A DNA stretch of 64,000 bases. Origin: Neobacillus cucumis (GTDB taxonomy: Bacteria; Bacillota; Bacilli; Bacillales; Cytobacillaceae). The DNA is taken from the NCBI RefSeq assembly GCF_016908975.1, contig NZ_JAFBEX010000012.1, positions 62,001 to 126,000 on the forward strand, read 5' to 3'. The notes beneath the pieces are model-generated. The model had not been told where the DNA came from and made no database searches. It saw only the letters and a program-made list of their open reading frames with translations. Positions 37,044-46,407 of this stretch are shown here, one piece after another (positions within the stretch are counted from its first letter, which is position 1; each line of letters opens with the position of its first letter). The translations under genes and the position numbers were made by a program.

Positions 37044-38258
37044 ATGAACACTGTTGGTTTAATCGTAGAATATAACCCTTTTCATAATGGTCATGCCTTT
37101 CATTTACACGCTTCGAAGGAAGCGGCAGACGCTGAAGTTGTAATCGCAGTAATGAGTGGTAATTTTTTGCAAAGAGGTGAACCTGCTCTTGTTTCCAAAT
37201 GGTATCGAACTAAGATGGCATTACTGAACGGAGTGGATATTGTTTTTGAACTACCCTACAGGTTTGCGGTACAGAAGGCGGAGATTTTTGCAAATGGAGC
37301 GATTTCGATTTTAGATGCTGCGGGGTGTGACTCCGTTTGTTTTGGAAGTGAGAGTGGGGATCTTCAGTCATTTTTAGAAACGATTGATTTTTTAACTGAC
37401 CGCAAGCAGGAATGGGAGGCAAATATCAATCGTTTTATGAATACAGGGGTAAGTTATCCAAAAGCAGTCTCGCTTGCCTTTCACCAATTATCGGATTCAA
37501 ATTCATATTTGGATTTAGCTAAGCCCAATAATATCTTAGGAATTGAATACATAAAAGCAATTAGAAAACAAAAGAGTTCTCTAAAACCTTTGACCGTTCC
37601 TCGAAAAAATGCGGACTACCACGATGAACATTTTGCTTCGGAAACTATCGCAAGTGCAACAAGTATCCGAAAGGCAATATTTTCAAAGGAGCATGAAAAA
37701 ATTTCGATTGAACAGTACGTCCCTTTTCATACGCAACAATTATTATCGGAATATCTAAAGGAGTATCAAGTTTTTCATCATTGGGAAAATTACTGGAATT
37801 ACCTGCAATTTCGGCTGCTCCAATGCAGTCCGGATGAATTAAGGGAAATCTATGAAGTTGAAGAAGGGCTGGAGAATAGGTTATTAGCGGCAGCGTTAAT
37901 CTCAGGAAGTTTTCATGAATTTATGGAGAAGATTAAAACAAAACGATATACCTGGACAAGACTTCAACGGTTATGTGTACATATCTTAACGAATACAAAA
38001 AAAGGACAAATGGCGGGTATAGAAGATAAGGCATCCTATTTAAGACTTTTAGGGATGACAAGTAAGGGTAAAGAGTATTTAAATAAGCGAAAAAAGGATT
38101 TCTCTCTTCCCCTCGTTTCTAAGCTTTCTTCCTTTAAGGAGGGTGAGATTCAACTCGATTTAAAAGCAGCTCGTGTCTATTCCCTAGGTGTCTCCACTCA
38201 TGTAACAAAGGAATTAATGAACCAGGAATTTTCGCAACAGCCGATTTTGGTAGAGTAG
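37044..38258 (+). CDS. tmcAL: tRNA(Met) cytidine acetate ligase (YlbM)
   Basis: Enzyme that acetylates the wobble cytidine (ac4C34) of elongator tRNA-Met, using acetate and ATP. The product is about 404 residues from the ATG at 37044. Nucleotidyltransferase-like motif VGLIVEYNPFHNGHAFHL contains the HxGH pair. Further family blocks: VVIAVMSGNFLQRGEPALVSKW, ELPYRFAVQKAEIFANGAISIL and CVHILTNTKKGQM. The start follows TAAGGAGAATGAG; the longer frame from 37017 has no ribosome site. It is convergent with ylbL across a tandem repeat array. Confidence 0.93.
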   Translation: MNTVGLIVEYNPFHNGHAFHLHASKEAADAEVVIAVMSGNFLQRGEPALVSKWYRTKMALLNGVDIVFELPYRFAVQKAEIFANGAISILDAAGCDSVCFGSESGDLQSFLETIDFLTDRKQEWEANINRFMNTGVSYPKAVSLAFHQLSDSNSYLDLAKPNNILGIEYIKAIRKQKSSLKPLTVPRKNADYHDEHFASETIASATSIRKAIFSKEHEKISIEQYVPFHTQQLLSEYLKEYQVFHHWENYWNYLQFRLLQCSPDELREIYEVEEGLENRLLAAALISGSFHEFMEKIKTKRYTWTRLQRLCVHILTNTKKGQMAGIEDKASYLRLLGMTSKGKEYLNKRKKDFSLPLVSKLSSFKEGEIQLDLKAARVYSLGVSTHVTKELMNQEFSQQPILVE

Positions 38259-38340
38259 TGATTGTGGTGATGCCAAATAATTAGAATTGTTGTCGGGTGT
38301 CCGGGGGTGGGGATGGTTTTTTGCTGGATTTCTTTGAGGC

Positions 38341-38820
38341 TTGTCTGAATGAGGTGATTATTCGGACTGCTATTGATGGTTTTCTTTGAGCCTTGTCCGA
38401 ATACGGGGGTTATTCGGACTGCTCTCACTGAATTTCGGTGAGTGTTGTCCGAATACCATGGTCTTTCGGACAGCTCTCGCTGGTTTTCGTAGAACCCTGT
38501 CCGAATACGAGGTTCATTCGGACATCTCTCACTGATTTCCGTTTAAGCCTGTCCGAATCCGCGCCTCATTCGGACAGCCCTCACTGGTTTTTCGATTAAC
38601 CCTGTCCGAATCCACTCCTCATTCGGACACCTCTCACTGGATTGCTTTGAACCTTGTCCGAATACCGTGGTCTTTCGGACACCTCTCACTGGTTTTCTTT
38701 GAACCCTGTCCGAATCCGCCCCTCATTCGGACACCTCTCACTGATTTTCTTTGAACCCTGTCCGAATCCACAGCTCATTTGGACACCCCTCACTGGTTTT
38801 CTTTAAACCTTGTCCGAATA
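38341..38820. repeat. Tandem array of ~9 palindromic 52-bp units
   Basis: Units begin at 38341, 38393, 38445, 38497, 38549, 38602, 38654, 38706 and 38758, with a partial unit at 38810. The period is 52 bp (one unit has 53). Each full unit contains an inverted repeat close to TGTCCGAAT-n9-ATTCGGACA and then a conserved CTCTCACTGGTTTTC block. The units at the ends are more degenerate, and 38290-38340 looks like a decayed further unit. The array fills the gap between convergent tmcAL and ylbL. The period is not a multiple of three and there is no credible protein. It may act as a terminator cluster, a protein-binding array, or simply a variable repeat. Confidence 0.9.
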
Positions 38821-38854
38821 AAAGACATTCAGCCAGTTACCTTAAGACCAGTAA

Positions 38855-39880
38855 TCACTTGTCTTTTTCCGGTAATCTTTCAAGATATTTTACGGCTTCT
38901 TCAAAAGTATCCACTGGGACAATTTTCATTTTTGACTTAATATCACGAGCAGTTTTTAAGGCATCCCGGTAGTTGGAGGTCTTTGAACCATTCTCGTTCG
39001 GAGCAAAAAAGATTTCCGCACCGGCTTTATCGGCTGCCACGATTTTTTGTTCAATACCACCAATTGGGCCAACTGCCCCTTTTTCATCAATCGTTCCTGT
39101 ACCAGCAATTTGGTATCCTTTAGTTAAATCTTCACTTGTTAACTGATTATATATTTCTAATGAAAACATCAGACCTGCAGACGGACCACCGATTTCATCG
39201 GTTTTCACCTTTACTGTTGGGTCCACAATAATGGATTTGTCATCTACCAGAGAAATTCCTATACCAACCTTCTTAGGGTTCTCCTTGAATTGCTCTAGAC
39301 TTACCGTAATCGTTTTTGTTTTTTTATTTCCTACATAAGTCAAAGTAATCGGATCCCCAGCTTGTTTTTTGCTGACATATTTAATGAACTTTTCCGAAGA
39401 GGAGAATGTATGACCATCTACCTTAAAGATTCGATCACCAGCCTGAAGTTTCCCTTCTGCCGGCATCCCTGGTACTACCTGGATCACATAAATGCCCTTA
39501 AACTTGTAATGAACTGGAATACCAGCTTTTCGATAGGCTACCTCAATGGCATTTAGTTTCGACCCTGCCATCATCTGGAGCTGCTGGGCATTGTACTCAT
39601 CTTCCGTTTCCTTGTTAGACAATATCAAATCCAATGGATAGATCTCTTCATATTTTCGTATTTTTGCTTCAAGGTATGAATAAATATTGGCCCTTCCCAT
39701 TCTTACAGTTGTCAGCATAAAGTTTCCTTCTTCTTTATAACCATCTTCCACCGTTATAATGGGCTCTAGTTCTTTTGCCATTCCGGGCTTCGAAACATAA
39801 AAGGGGAGCGGATAATACAATCCGCCAATTAGGATAAACACCACTAAAAATAGTGTTCCTATATAAATTTTTCTACGCAT
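38855..39880 (-). CDS. ylbL: YlbL, PDZ-Lon-type membrane protease (SepM-like)
   Basis: Membrane-anchored serine protease with a PDZ domain and a Lon-type (S16) catalytic domain. The product is 341 residues. N-terminal signal anchor: KIYIGTLFLVVFILIGGLY. PDZ domain at about residues 110-190 (IYVIQVVPGMPAEGKLQAGDRIFKVDG). Catalytic serine in DEIGGPSAGLMFSLE (near 236) and catalytic Lys in VAADKAGAEIFFAP (near 280). Relatives process competence peptides or act in DNA-damage recovery. Its start overlaps the end of ylbK; I chose the ATG at 39880, though a GTG at 39901 is possible. Confidence 0.93.
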   Translation of the reverse strand: MRRKIYIGTLFLVVFILIGGLYYPLPFYVSKPGMAKELEPIITVEDGYKEEGNFMLTTVRMGRANIYSYLEAKIRKYEEIYPLDLILSNKETEDEYNAQQLQMMAGSKLNAIEVAYRKAGIPVHYKFKGIYVIQVVPGMPAEGKLQAGDRIFKVDGHTFSSSEKFIKYVSKKQAGDPITLTYVGNKKTKTITVSLEQFKENPKKVGIGISLVDDKSIIVDPTVKVKTDEIGGPSAGLMFSLEIYNQLTSEDLTKGYQIAGTGTIDEKGAVGPIGGIEQKIVAADKAGAEIFFAPNENGSKTSNYRDALKTARDIKSKMKIVPVDTFEEAVKYLERLPEKDK

Positions 39881-39888
39881 TGCTCGTG

Positions 39889-40668
39889 TTACTCCTTCCA
39901 CTTTTCGATGACGGTTTCTATCTGTTTGATATGTTTTAAGGTTTCTTCCTTACCAAGCTGTATGATATCTTCTGTATTTTTGAAGGCACGCGAGCTAAAC
40001 ATTTCAACAGAGGGGCGGATCATAATATCAGCTGACATTTCCCGATTATTAATGATTTCAGTCTGCATTATATCAATACTTTGCATGATGACATCATAAA
40101 TCGTCGTGATTTCAGCGTTTCGTTTTACCCTTGACACATCTACAGCAATAACAATATCTGCACCCATTTCTCTTGCCACCGATATAGGGACCCGATCAGC
40201 TACCCCGCCATCAACTAAAAGTCTTCCCTCATATTTCTCTGGTACAAAAATACCGGGGATAGAGATGCTTGCTCTGACGGCTTCAGCAACAGGTCCTTTC
40301 TGAAAGACAACTTTTTCCCCTGTCAATAAATCAGTTGTCACAATTCCAATGGGCAGGGAAAGTTCTTCTATATTTTTTCCATGGGTAAAGACCTTAATAA
40401 ATTCTTTTATTTTCTTACCAGATATAAACCCCATTTTCGGAACAGTAAAGTCCAGAAAATACTTTCTTTTAAAGGCAGTAGACAATTTATACAACCGATC
40501 CAAATCAAGCCCAGCACCATAAAAACTAGCAACAAGTGCCCCCATGCTGCTTCCGGCAATTAAATGAATCGGAATTCCGGCTTCTTGCAATGCCATAATC
40601 ACACCTAAATGAGCAAACCCTCGTGCACCGCCCGATCCTAGTGCCAACCCTATTTTTGGGTGCTCCAT
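39889..40668 (-). CDS. ylbK: Patatin-like phospholipase (YlbK)
   Basis: Patatin-family serine esterase of 259 residues, cytoplasmic by sequence. Oxyanion loop: ALGSGGARGFAHLGV. Nucleophile motif GxSxG: IAGSSMGALVASFYG (Ser near residue 41). Catalytic Asp: LVDGGVADRVP (near residue 155). The rest is the standard patatin alpha/beta fold. The lipid substrate is unknown. It ends inside the ylbL translation start region, so the pair is coupled. Good identification of family; role in the cell is not shown. Confidence 0.92.
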   Translation of the reverse strand: MEHPKIGLALGSGGARGFAHLGVIMALQEAGIPIHLIAGSSMGALVASFYGAGLDLDRLYKLSTAFKRKYFLDFTVPKMGFISGKKIKEFIKVFTHGKNIEELSLPIGIVTTDLLTGEKVVFQKGPVAEAVRASISIPGIFVPEKYEGRLLVDGGVADRVPISVAREMGADIVIAVDVSRVKRNAEITTIYDVIMQSIDIMQTEIINNREMSADIMIRPSVEMFSSRAFKNTEDIIQLGKEETLKHIKQIETVIEKWKE

Positions 40669-40873
40669 AATTACTGACCTCCCACATGAATAAATCGTTC
40701 AAGAGTAAATTGAAACTCGTTCAATCTTATGGTCTAAATTACTTTTCTATGAGTATATTTGATGTATATGGGGACAAGGGTATAACAATCCATTTCATCA
40801 GATTAATCTATATTTTAGCATTGATAATTTTGATTTGCACGACATTGAAATCGTTTGGAAGGAGGGCACTTGA

Positions 40874-42082
40874 TTGGTTCTGTCAAAACTTAAAACCGTT
40901 ATTCTATCGGTTTCTGTTACTATTTTAGCTGCATCACTTATCTCCTTCCCACGGGAATCTTTTGAAGCTTCCATGCGTGGTCTAAATATGTGGTGGGAAA
41001 TCGTCTTTCCTTCGCTCTTACCCTTTTTTATTGTTTCTGAGATGTTGATTGGATTCGGAGTTGTTAAGTTTATTGGCGTACTGTTAGAACCCCTTATGAG
41101 ACCTTTATTTAAAGTTCCGGGGGTTGGCGGGTTTGTGTGGGCAATGGGGATGGCTTCTGGACAACCTGCTGGAGCAAAATTCACTTCCCGATTACGTCAA
41201 GAAGGACAAATAACCCAAATTGAAGCGGAAAGACTTGTATCCTTTACCAATTCGTCTAATCCATTATTTATTTTTAGCGCTGTTGCAGTCGGCTTCTTTA
41301 ATAACCCCAAACTCGGATTACTTTTGGCGGCAGCTCATTACTTAGGGAATATATGTGTAGGAATTTTTATGCGTTTTTATGGCAAAGAAGCACCAAATTT
41401 GTCTCGAGAAAATCGAAAAAAATTTAAATTTAGAAATGCCTTATCAGCTCTCCATCAAACTCGTTTAAAAGATAATCGGCCAATCGGAAAACTATTAGGA
41501 GATGCTGTAAATTCATCGATTCAGACCTTATTAATGATAGGTGGATTTATTATTTTATTTTCGGTGATTAACAAACTGCTTTATCAACTACATATTACGG
41601 CGATGTTGGCCAAGACAATTGAGTTTCTGCTCTCATCCATATCATTCCCGGATATGTTAAGCATTCCTTTTATCTCGGGATTGTTTGAGATTACCATGGG
41701 AAGTCAATTGATAAGTCAGGTTCAAGATGCGACACTTTTGCAGAAAGTCATTATTACTAGTTTTATCTTAGCTTTCAGCGGTTTTAGTATTCAAGCACAA
41801 GTTGCTAGCATCCTAGCGCAAACAGATATTAGATTTAAGCCCTTTTTTATTGCGAGAATTCTCCAAGGACTCTTTGCAGCCCTTTTTGCATTAATTTTAT
41901 GGAAGCCGTTATATTTGCGTTTTAATGGTCATGAACAACCATCCAACGCTATACCCGTTTTCGGAGATGGTTCATGGGCAAATGATCTTTATCATAAATT
42001 GATCGAGGCTGGCCCCCTGTTCACCATTTTTTCCCTTATAGGGTATATCCTCATTTTATTTACACGTTTAAAAAAGAGCTAG
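40874..42082 (+). CDS. ylbJ: YlbJ, sporulation integral membrane protein
   Basis: Polytopic membrane protein of 402 residues with nucleoside-recognition (Gate) domains. B. subtilis YlbJ is made under sigma-E and is needed for normal spore resistance. Characteristic parts: RESFEASMRGLNMWWEIVFPSLLPFFIVSEML, GFVWAMGMASGQPAGAKFTSRLRQ, VSFTNSSNPLFIFSAVAVGFF and SFILAFSGFSIQAQVASILAQT. The start is TTG at 40874, with GGAAGGAGGG seven bases upstream; no ATG suits the family N-terminus. It is divergent from ylbK. Confidence 0.93.
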   Translation: MVLSKLKTVILSVSVTILAASLISFPRESFEASMRGLNMWWEIVFPSLLPFFIVSEMLIGFGVVKFIGVLLEPLMRPLFKVPGVGGFVWAMGMASGQPAGAKFTSRLRQEGQITQIEAERLVSFTNSSNPLFIFSAVAVGFFNNPKLGLLLAAAHYLGNICVGIFMRFYGKEAPNLSRENRKKFKFRNALSALHQTRLKDNRPIGKLLGDAVNSSIQTLLMIGGFIILFSVINKLLYQLHITAMLAKTIEFLLSSISFPDMLSIPFISGLFEITMGSQLISQVQDATLLQKVIITSFILAFSGFSIQAQVASILAQTDIRFKPFFIARILQGLFAALFALILWKPLYLRFNGHEQPSNAIPVFGDGSWANDLYHKLIEAGPLFTIFSLIGYILILFTRLKKS

Positions 42083-42101
42083 GCACAAGCCCAGCTCTTT
42101 T
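42072..42101 (+). terminator. Terminator of ylbJ
   Basis: AAAAGAGCT / AGCTCTTTT stem with U-run. The ylbJ stop codon is inside the 5' arm. Confidence 0.85.
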
Positions 42102-42126
42102 AGTATCCAAAAAGTTCAAGTATCGC

Positions 42127-43178
<1,052 letters not shown>

Positions 43179-43353
43179 GGATATATCACCACATTTTTTT
43201 GAAAATCAATTTCTTAATACATCCTATCATAATTTGCAAAAAAGACAATCTGTTACTTGTATCTTTTTACCGTTTTATCTAATTATTGTCCAACTAATTG
43301 GAAATTTTATTAAAAAGATGTATAAGCTTTTCTGTGGTGGGGATAATGTAATT

Positions 43354-43505
43354 AACAACATCAATTCGAGGATGTTGTTGCCAACCGCGGAGAAGACTTA
43401 CGTTTCCCCATAAGTTCTTCCTCCGGTTTCTCCTCTCCCTTTGCCTTCTATCCTTGTTAAGGATATAGAAGGACCCTGCGGACGAAAGTCTGCAGGGTTT
43501 TTTTT
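43354..43505 (+). ncRNA. Four-hairpin structured RNA candidate ending in a terminator
   Basis: Consecutive inverted repeats on the plus strand. AACAACATC / GATGTTGTT (43354-43379). A longer imperfect stem starts AACCG and ends CGGTT (43383-43428). CCTTCTAT / ATAGAAGG with inner CCTT/AAGG spans 43444-43472. Last is an intrinsic terminator CCCTGCGGAC-GAAA-GTCTGCAGGG (43474-43497) plus T8. The next gene starts at 43570. It may be a leader or small RNA. An Rfam family called the ylbH leader comes from this intergenic location in Bacillus, so this may be that motif; I could not compare it, nor confirm its strand. Confidence 0.6.
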
Positions 43506-43569
43506 AATTTATCTTCAAATAAATAAATGATAAAGTAGGGAGGAATAAAGCTTTAAAGGAGAATGTTAA

Positions 43570-43959
43570 TTGATACAGCGTTTTATTGAACTAGGTGAAG
43601 GATATTCAGATATTTATGAACTAATAGAACTTGCAAAAGCGAATCATGGTCGTCTCCAGCATATGATGGCAATCCATACCAAAATCAAGGATAAGGATAT
43701 GACTTCCTTAGTGGTTGTACTAAAACCAACAGACCCAGGAAAATTCCAAGCCCTTTACATTTGTCGTGAAGGGATTCCTAACCCACATATGCTGCCAAAT
43801 AAAAGGTTCGATTTGTTTGCCCAAACAGCAGAATCTCTTGGAAAACAAATCATCGAACTTACTGTAAAACCGTCGGACATCTATAATGAAAAAGAACTAT
43901 ATTATCAGTACTTGATTGGGATACTGCGATTAAATCACTATATTTTGCCGCTGCAATAA
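43570..43959 (+). CDS. Conserved hypothetical protein (DUF7147-like)
   Basis: Small soluble protein of 129 residues with no motif I can assign to a reaction. It starts (TTG 43570, after AAAGGAG) MIQRFIELGEGYSDIYELIELAKANHGRL and ends LIGILRLNHYILPLQ. Its profile resembles proteins found at the rsmD-ylbG junction of Bacilli, sometimes misnamed methylthioribose kinase and now grouped, I believe, as DUF7147. Its opposite orientation to rsmD and ylbG, and the hairpin-rich leader before it, suggest separate control. Function unknown. Confidence 0.7.
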   Translation: MIQRFIELGEGYSDIYELIELAKANHGRLQHMMAIHTKIKDKDMTSLVVVLKPTDPGKFQALYICREGIPNPHMLPNKRFDLFAQTAESLGKQIIELTVKPSDIYNEKELYYQYLIGILRLNHYILPLQ

Positions 43960-43985
43960 GAGAAGCACTAGAGCTGGACAATAGG

Positions 43986-44016
43986 AAAAGGTGTGGGAAC
44001 ACTCCCGCACCTTTTA
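43986..44016. terminator. Bidirectional terminator between the hypothetical gene and ylbG
   Basis: AAAAGGTGTGGGA / TCCCGCACCTTTT 13-bp stem (one G-U) between convergent genes; the ylbG stop falls within it. Confidence 0.9.
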
Positions 44017-44289
44017 TATTCCCATTTTATAATCATATTCCTTGGCCTTATCCGGTGCAGAATTCTCAAATTCCATTTTTAAGAATGGTTTATACGAAGG
44101 TTCTACTTTCTTCACAAATGAAAAAGAATTTAACTTTTCCATAATCCCTTCTATTTCGTCCTGATTACAGTATAAGACAACATATTTAAGTTTTTTTGAA
44201 ACATAATGTACATTTCCAAAACGCCTAAGCATTTTTGCCTGTTTTAAAGAGTATAGCCAAATAACTAATCCTTGTCTTTGAACAAACAT
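44014..44289 (-). CDS. ylbG: YlbG, UPF0298-family protein
   Basis: Uncharacterised protein of 91 residues. It matches the UPF0298 layout: short N-terminal [31 protein letters not shown], then [22 protein letters not shown] and [18 protein letters not shown]. Found in Bacilli between rsmD and ylbF. No catalytic motif is visible and no role is established. Confidence comes from sequence pattern and conserved neighbours. Confidence 0.9.
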   Translation of the reverse strand: MFVQRQGLVIWLYSLKQAKMLRRFGNVHYVSKKLKYVVLYCNQDEIEGIMEKLNSFSFVKKVEPSYKPFLKMEFENSAPDKAKEYDYKMGI

Positions 44290-44402
44290 TCTTTATTCCC
44301 CTTCAGCAAACCATCATTTTACATAAGTCTAGCACATCAAAACGTTTTATTTCAATTCTAACTTGTCTCATTTAATCGATAAAATGAACTCGCATAAGAA
44401 AT

Positions 44403-44437
44403 AAAAAAATCAGCTTTATTAAAAACTGATTTTTTAA
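44403..44437 (-). terminator. Terminator after ylbF
   Basis: AAAAATCAG / CTGATTTTTTT stem with U-run on the minus strand, directly after the ylbF stop. Confidence 0.8.
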
Positions 44438-44440
44438 TAG

Positions 44441-44872
44441 TTAACTACACCCGCAGCTTCCACCACTGCCACATCCATGACCGGTTTCAAAGAAAGGGTT
44501 TCCTGCTGGTACCTTGATATGTTCGGATACCGACTTTCCAATCATTTTACTAATTTCATCCAAAAGTGTTTGCAAATCAGTTTCAGCTAGCTTAAAATCT
44601 GCAACATATGGATCCAAATCCATATCACGTTTCGCAACGCGAATGTCCATCATCACTCTTTTATAGTCTGGATGGTACTTGCCAAACCTCTGAACTTCCT
44701 CATAAAGTTCCTTTAATTGGACAAATCTATTTATTTTACGTTGTGTTTCTTTATTTTTTTGCATTTTATTTAAACAAATTTGATACTGTTCTGCTATATT
44801 AGACTCTAAGACCATCTTTGCTAAATCTTCAGCATATTCTAATAGCTCAATTCTTTCTAAAGTAGCAAGCAC
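44441..44872 (-). CDS. ylbF: YlbF/RicF, Y-complex (RNase Y specificity) subunit
   Basis: Subunit of the YaaT-YlbF-YmcA (Ric) complex that carries Fe-S clusters and steers RNase Y; needed for competence, sporulation and biofilm development in B. subtilis. The product is about 143 residues. Helical core: YEEVQRFGKYHPDYKRVMMDIRVAKRDMDLDPYVADFK in two segments, and LQTLLDEISKMIGKSVSEHIKVPAGNPFFE. The C-terminal cysteine cluster GCGSGGSCGCS is where the cluster ligands lie. The start is GTG at 44872, six bases after GGAGGTGG; an ATG ten codons upstream lies before that site. Confidence 0.94.
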   Translation of the reverse strand: MLATLERIELLEYAEDLAKMVLESNIAEQYQICLNKMQKNKETQRKINRFVQLKELYEEVQRFGKYHPDYKRVMMDIRVAKRDMDLDPYVADFKLAETDLQTLLDEISKMIGKSVSEHIKVPAGNPFFETGHGCGSGGSCGCS

Positions 44873-44971
44873 TTTCGCCCACCTCCAATGATATTTTAAC
44901 ATATATACTAGGAGAAAGCTAAAAATCCTGCTACCTAGGGATATTTACCATTAGCCTATGGTAGATTTCAT

Positions 44972-45009
44972 AAAAAAAAGGCCACAAAAGTAAATGATGT
45001 GGTCCTTTT
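44972..45009 (-). terminator. Terminator after ylbE
   Basis: AAGGACCACATC-type arm pairs with the GTGGCCTTTTTTTT segment on the minus strand; long U-run. Confidence 0.8.
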
Positions 45010-45010
45010 C

Positions 45011-45250
45011 TTAATTCTGTGTTTTCATTGCCTGGAACATATGATACATCATTGAGGCCATTTGTACACTATTTGAAAATTTCTCGACTTGATCCGGGAT
45101 TGTCTTTTTATAATAATGTAAAGAAGCTACCTCTAATGATTGTAAATCATAAGGATTCCTAGTTAACTTTCTATACCATAGCGGCTGTTCACGAATAAAT
45201 TGTTTTAAATCTTTTTGACGTTCCAAATAATCGAGTACATCTCTACGCAT
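45011..45250 (-). CDS. ylbE: YlbE-like protein
   Basis: Small cytosolic protein of 79 residues, of the YlbE-like family, with no recognised catalytic motif. Start MRRDVLDYLERQKDLKQFIREQPLWYRKLTRNPYDL is family-typical; the remainder is helical. It overlaps in neighbourhood with ylbD, 20 bases away, so the two may be cotranscribed. In Bacilli the family sits between ylbD and ylbF. Role is unknown. Confidence 0.88.
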   Translation of the reverse strand: MRRDVLDYLERQKDLKQFIREQPLWYRKLTRNPYDLQSLEVASLHYYKKTIPDQVEKFSNSVQMASMMYHMFQAMKTQN

Positions 45251-45270
45251 TGTGGATGGTTCCTTCCATT

Positions 45271-45687
45271 TTAGTCTTTACGAAATCCAAATGGGTGCTT
45301 TGGCCCTTCTTGCGGCTTTAATGGTCCAGATACTGAGTTTACATTTCCACCTTGGAACTGGGATATAACACCTTGGATAGCCCCTAAAGCTTGACTTAAA
45401 TTATTTATATGTCCTTGCATTTGATTAGGATCCATTTTCTTCACCATGCCCATAATATTGGATACCCAATCATTTTTGGACTCTTCGTTGGATTTAGATT
45501 CTGTTCCCTTCTCTGCTCCTCCACCTACGGATTCCCAGCGTTTATCCTCTTCCCCCAATAAATACCAATCCTCGTATAACTCCTGCCAGGTCGCCTTGCC
45601 ACTCCGAACTTCCTTAATAATGTTCGGATTATTTTTTACAAATTCTTTAAATTGGAGCACGGAAGGATGCAATTGCTTTTGCGTCAT
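45271..45687 (-). CDS. ylbD: YlbD, spore coat-associated protein family
   Basis: YlbD-family protein, about 138 residues from the ATG at 45687 (MTQKQLHPSVLQFKEFV). B. subtilis YlbD is described as a putative coat protein made during sporulation. The N-terminal half is helical and charged (GKATWQELYEDWYLLGEEDKRWES). The C-terminal half is a Gln/Gly-rich stretch (LSQALGAIQGVISQFQGGNV). The longer open frame to 45726 starts before the ribosome site GAGGTGAG. Precedes ylbE. No structural motif beyond the family pattern. Confidence 0.85.
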   Translation of the reverse strand: MTQKQLHPSVLQFKEFVKNNPNIIKEVRSGKATWQELYEDWYLLGEEDKRWESVGGGAEKGTESKSNEESKNDWVSNIMGMVKKMDPNQMQGHINNLSQALGAIQGVISQFQGGNVNSVSGPLKPQEGPKHPFGFRKD

Positions 45688-45834
45688 TTTTCTCACCTCT
45701 GCCCATATTAATCGCCAATAATACAATATGTAGTAAAAGATGAAATGTGAAATGAATTCATAGTTAAATAATTTATTAATTTCCTTTTAAATGGTAAGAT
45801 GTCATCAGATAATGAAATGAAAGTGGGAATATGT

Positions 45835-46320
45835 ATGAAGGAAGAATTACGCCGACTCTTAGACACCTGTTTGGAAAATGGAACAGAAGAAGACCTCAGA
45901 GTGATTAAACAGTTACTAGAGGGAATTCAATACAAAATAAACCGTAACCGCCGCACTTATATTGATGGACTTTTGCAAATGGAAACGAGCTACGACCAAA
46001 ACTCCTGTGAAATTACCATTCCTATTACACCTGTTATTCATAATAACTTAAACATTGTTCACGGTGGTATCACAGCTACAGTACTTGATACTACCATGGG
46101 CGTATTGGCTAATCGCTTGCTGCCAGAAGGATACGGTGCTGTTACGAATCAATTAAATATTCATTATATTGCTCCAGGTATTGGTGATTCAATCCGGTGC
46201 AAAGCAGAAGTAATACATAAAGGAACCAAAACAATGGTTATTTCAGGTGAGGCTTTCCGAAGTGATGGCAAAAAAATGGCCTATGCCACGGGTACCTTTT
46301 TTATGATTAAAAAAGAATAA
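45835..46320 (+). CDS. PaaI/YuxO-type hotdog thioesterase
   Basis: Acyl-CoA thioesterase-like hotdog-fold protein, about 161 residues from the ATG at 45835. Hotdog core: NNLNIVHGGITATVLDTTMGVLANRLLPEG, with the HGG turn and the central helix, then VTNQLNIHYIAPGIGDSIRCKAEVIHKGTKTMVISGEAF. The N-terminal 40 residues are an added charged helical segment. Substrate unknown. It is plus-strand and convergent with ylbC. The upstream frame (45799-45834) lacks a ribosome site and is not included. Confidence 0.85.
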   Translation: MKEELRRLLDTCLENGTEEDLRVIKQLLEGIQYKINRNRRTYIDGLLQMETSYDQNSCEITIPITPVIHNNLNIVHGGITATVLDTTMGVLANRLLPEGYGAVTNQLNIHYIAPGIGDSIRCKAEVIHKGTKTMVISGEAFRSDGKKMAYATGTFFMIKKE

Positions 46321-46374
46321 TGGAGCGATTGAACCTAGTTATGTACAGTTTTTTTTGCTCATATACGTGAAATA

Positions 46375-46403
46375 GAAAAAGGTGACATTTTGTCACCCTT
46401 TTT
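46375..46403. terminator. Bidirectional terminator between thioesterase and ylbC
   Basis: AAAAAGGTGACA / TGTCACCCTTTTTT stem between convergent genes. Confidence 0.9.
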
Positions 46404-46407
46404 TGCT

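Noticed and set aside
38341..38820. CRISPR array
   Set aside because: The whole 52-bp unit is similar from copy to copy; there are no unique spacers, units contain internal palindromes and no cas genes are nearby.
40686..40928. 80-residue plus-strand frame before ylbJ
   Set aside because: Overlaps the ylbJ start in another frame, has no ribosome site and no family pattern.
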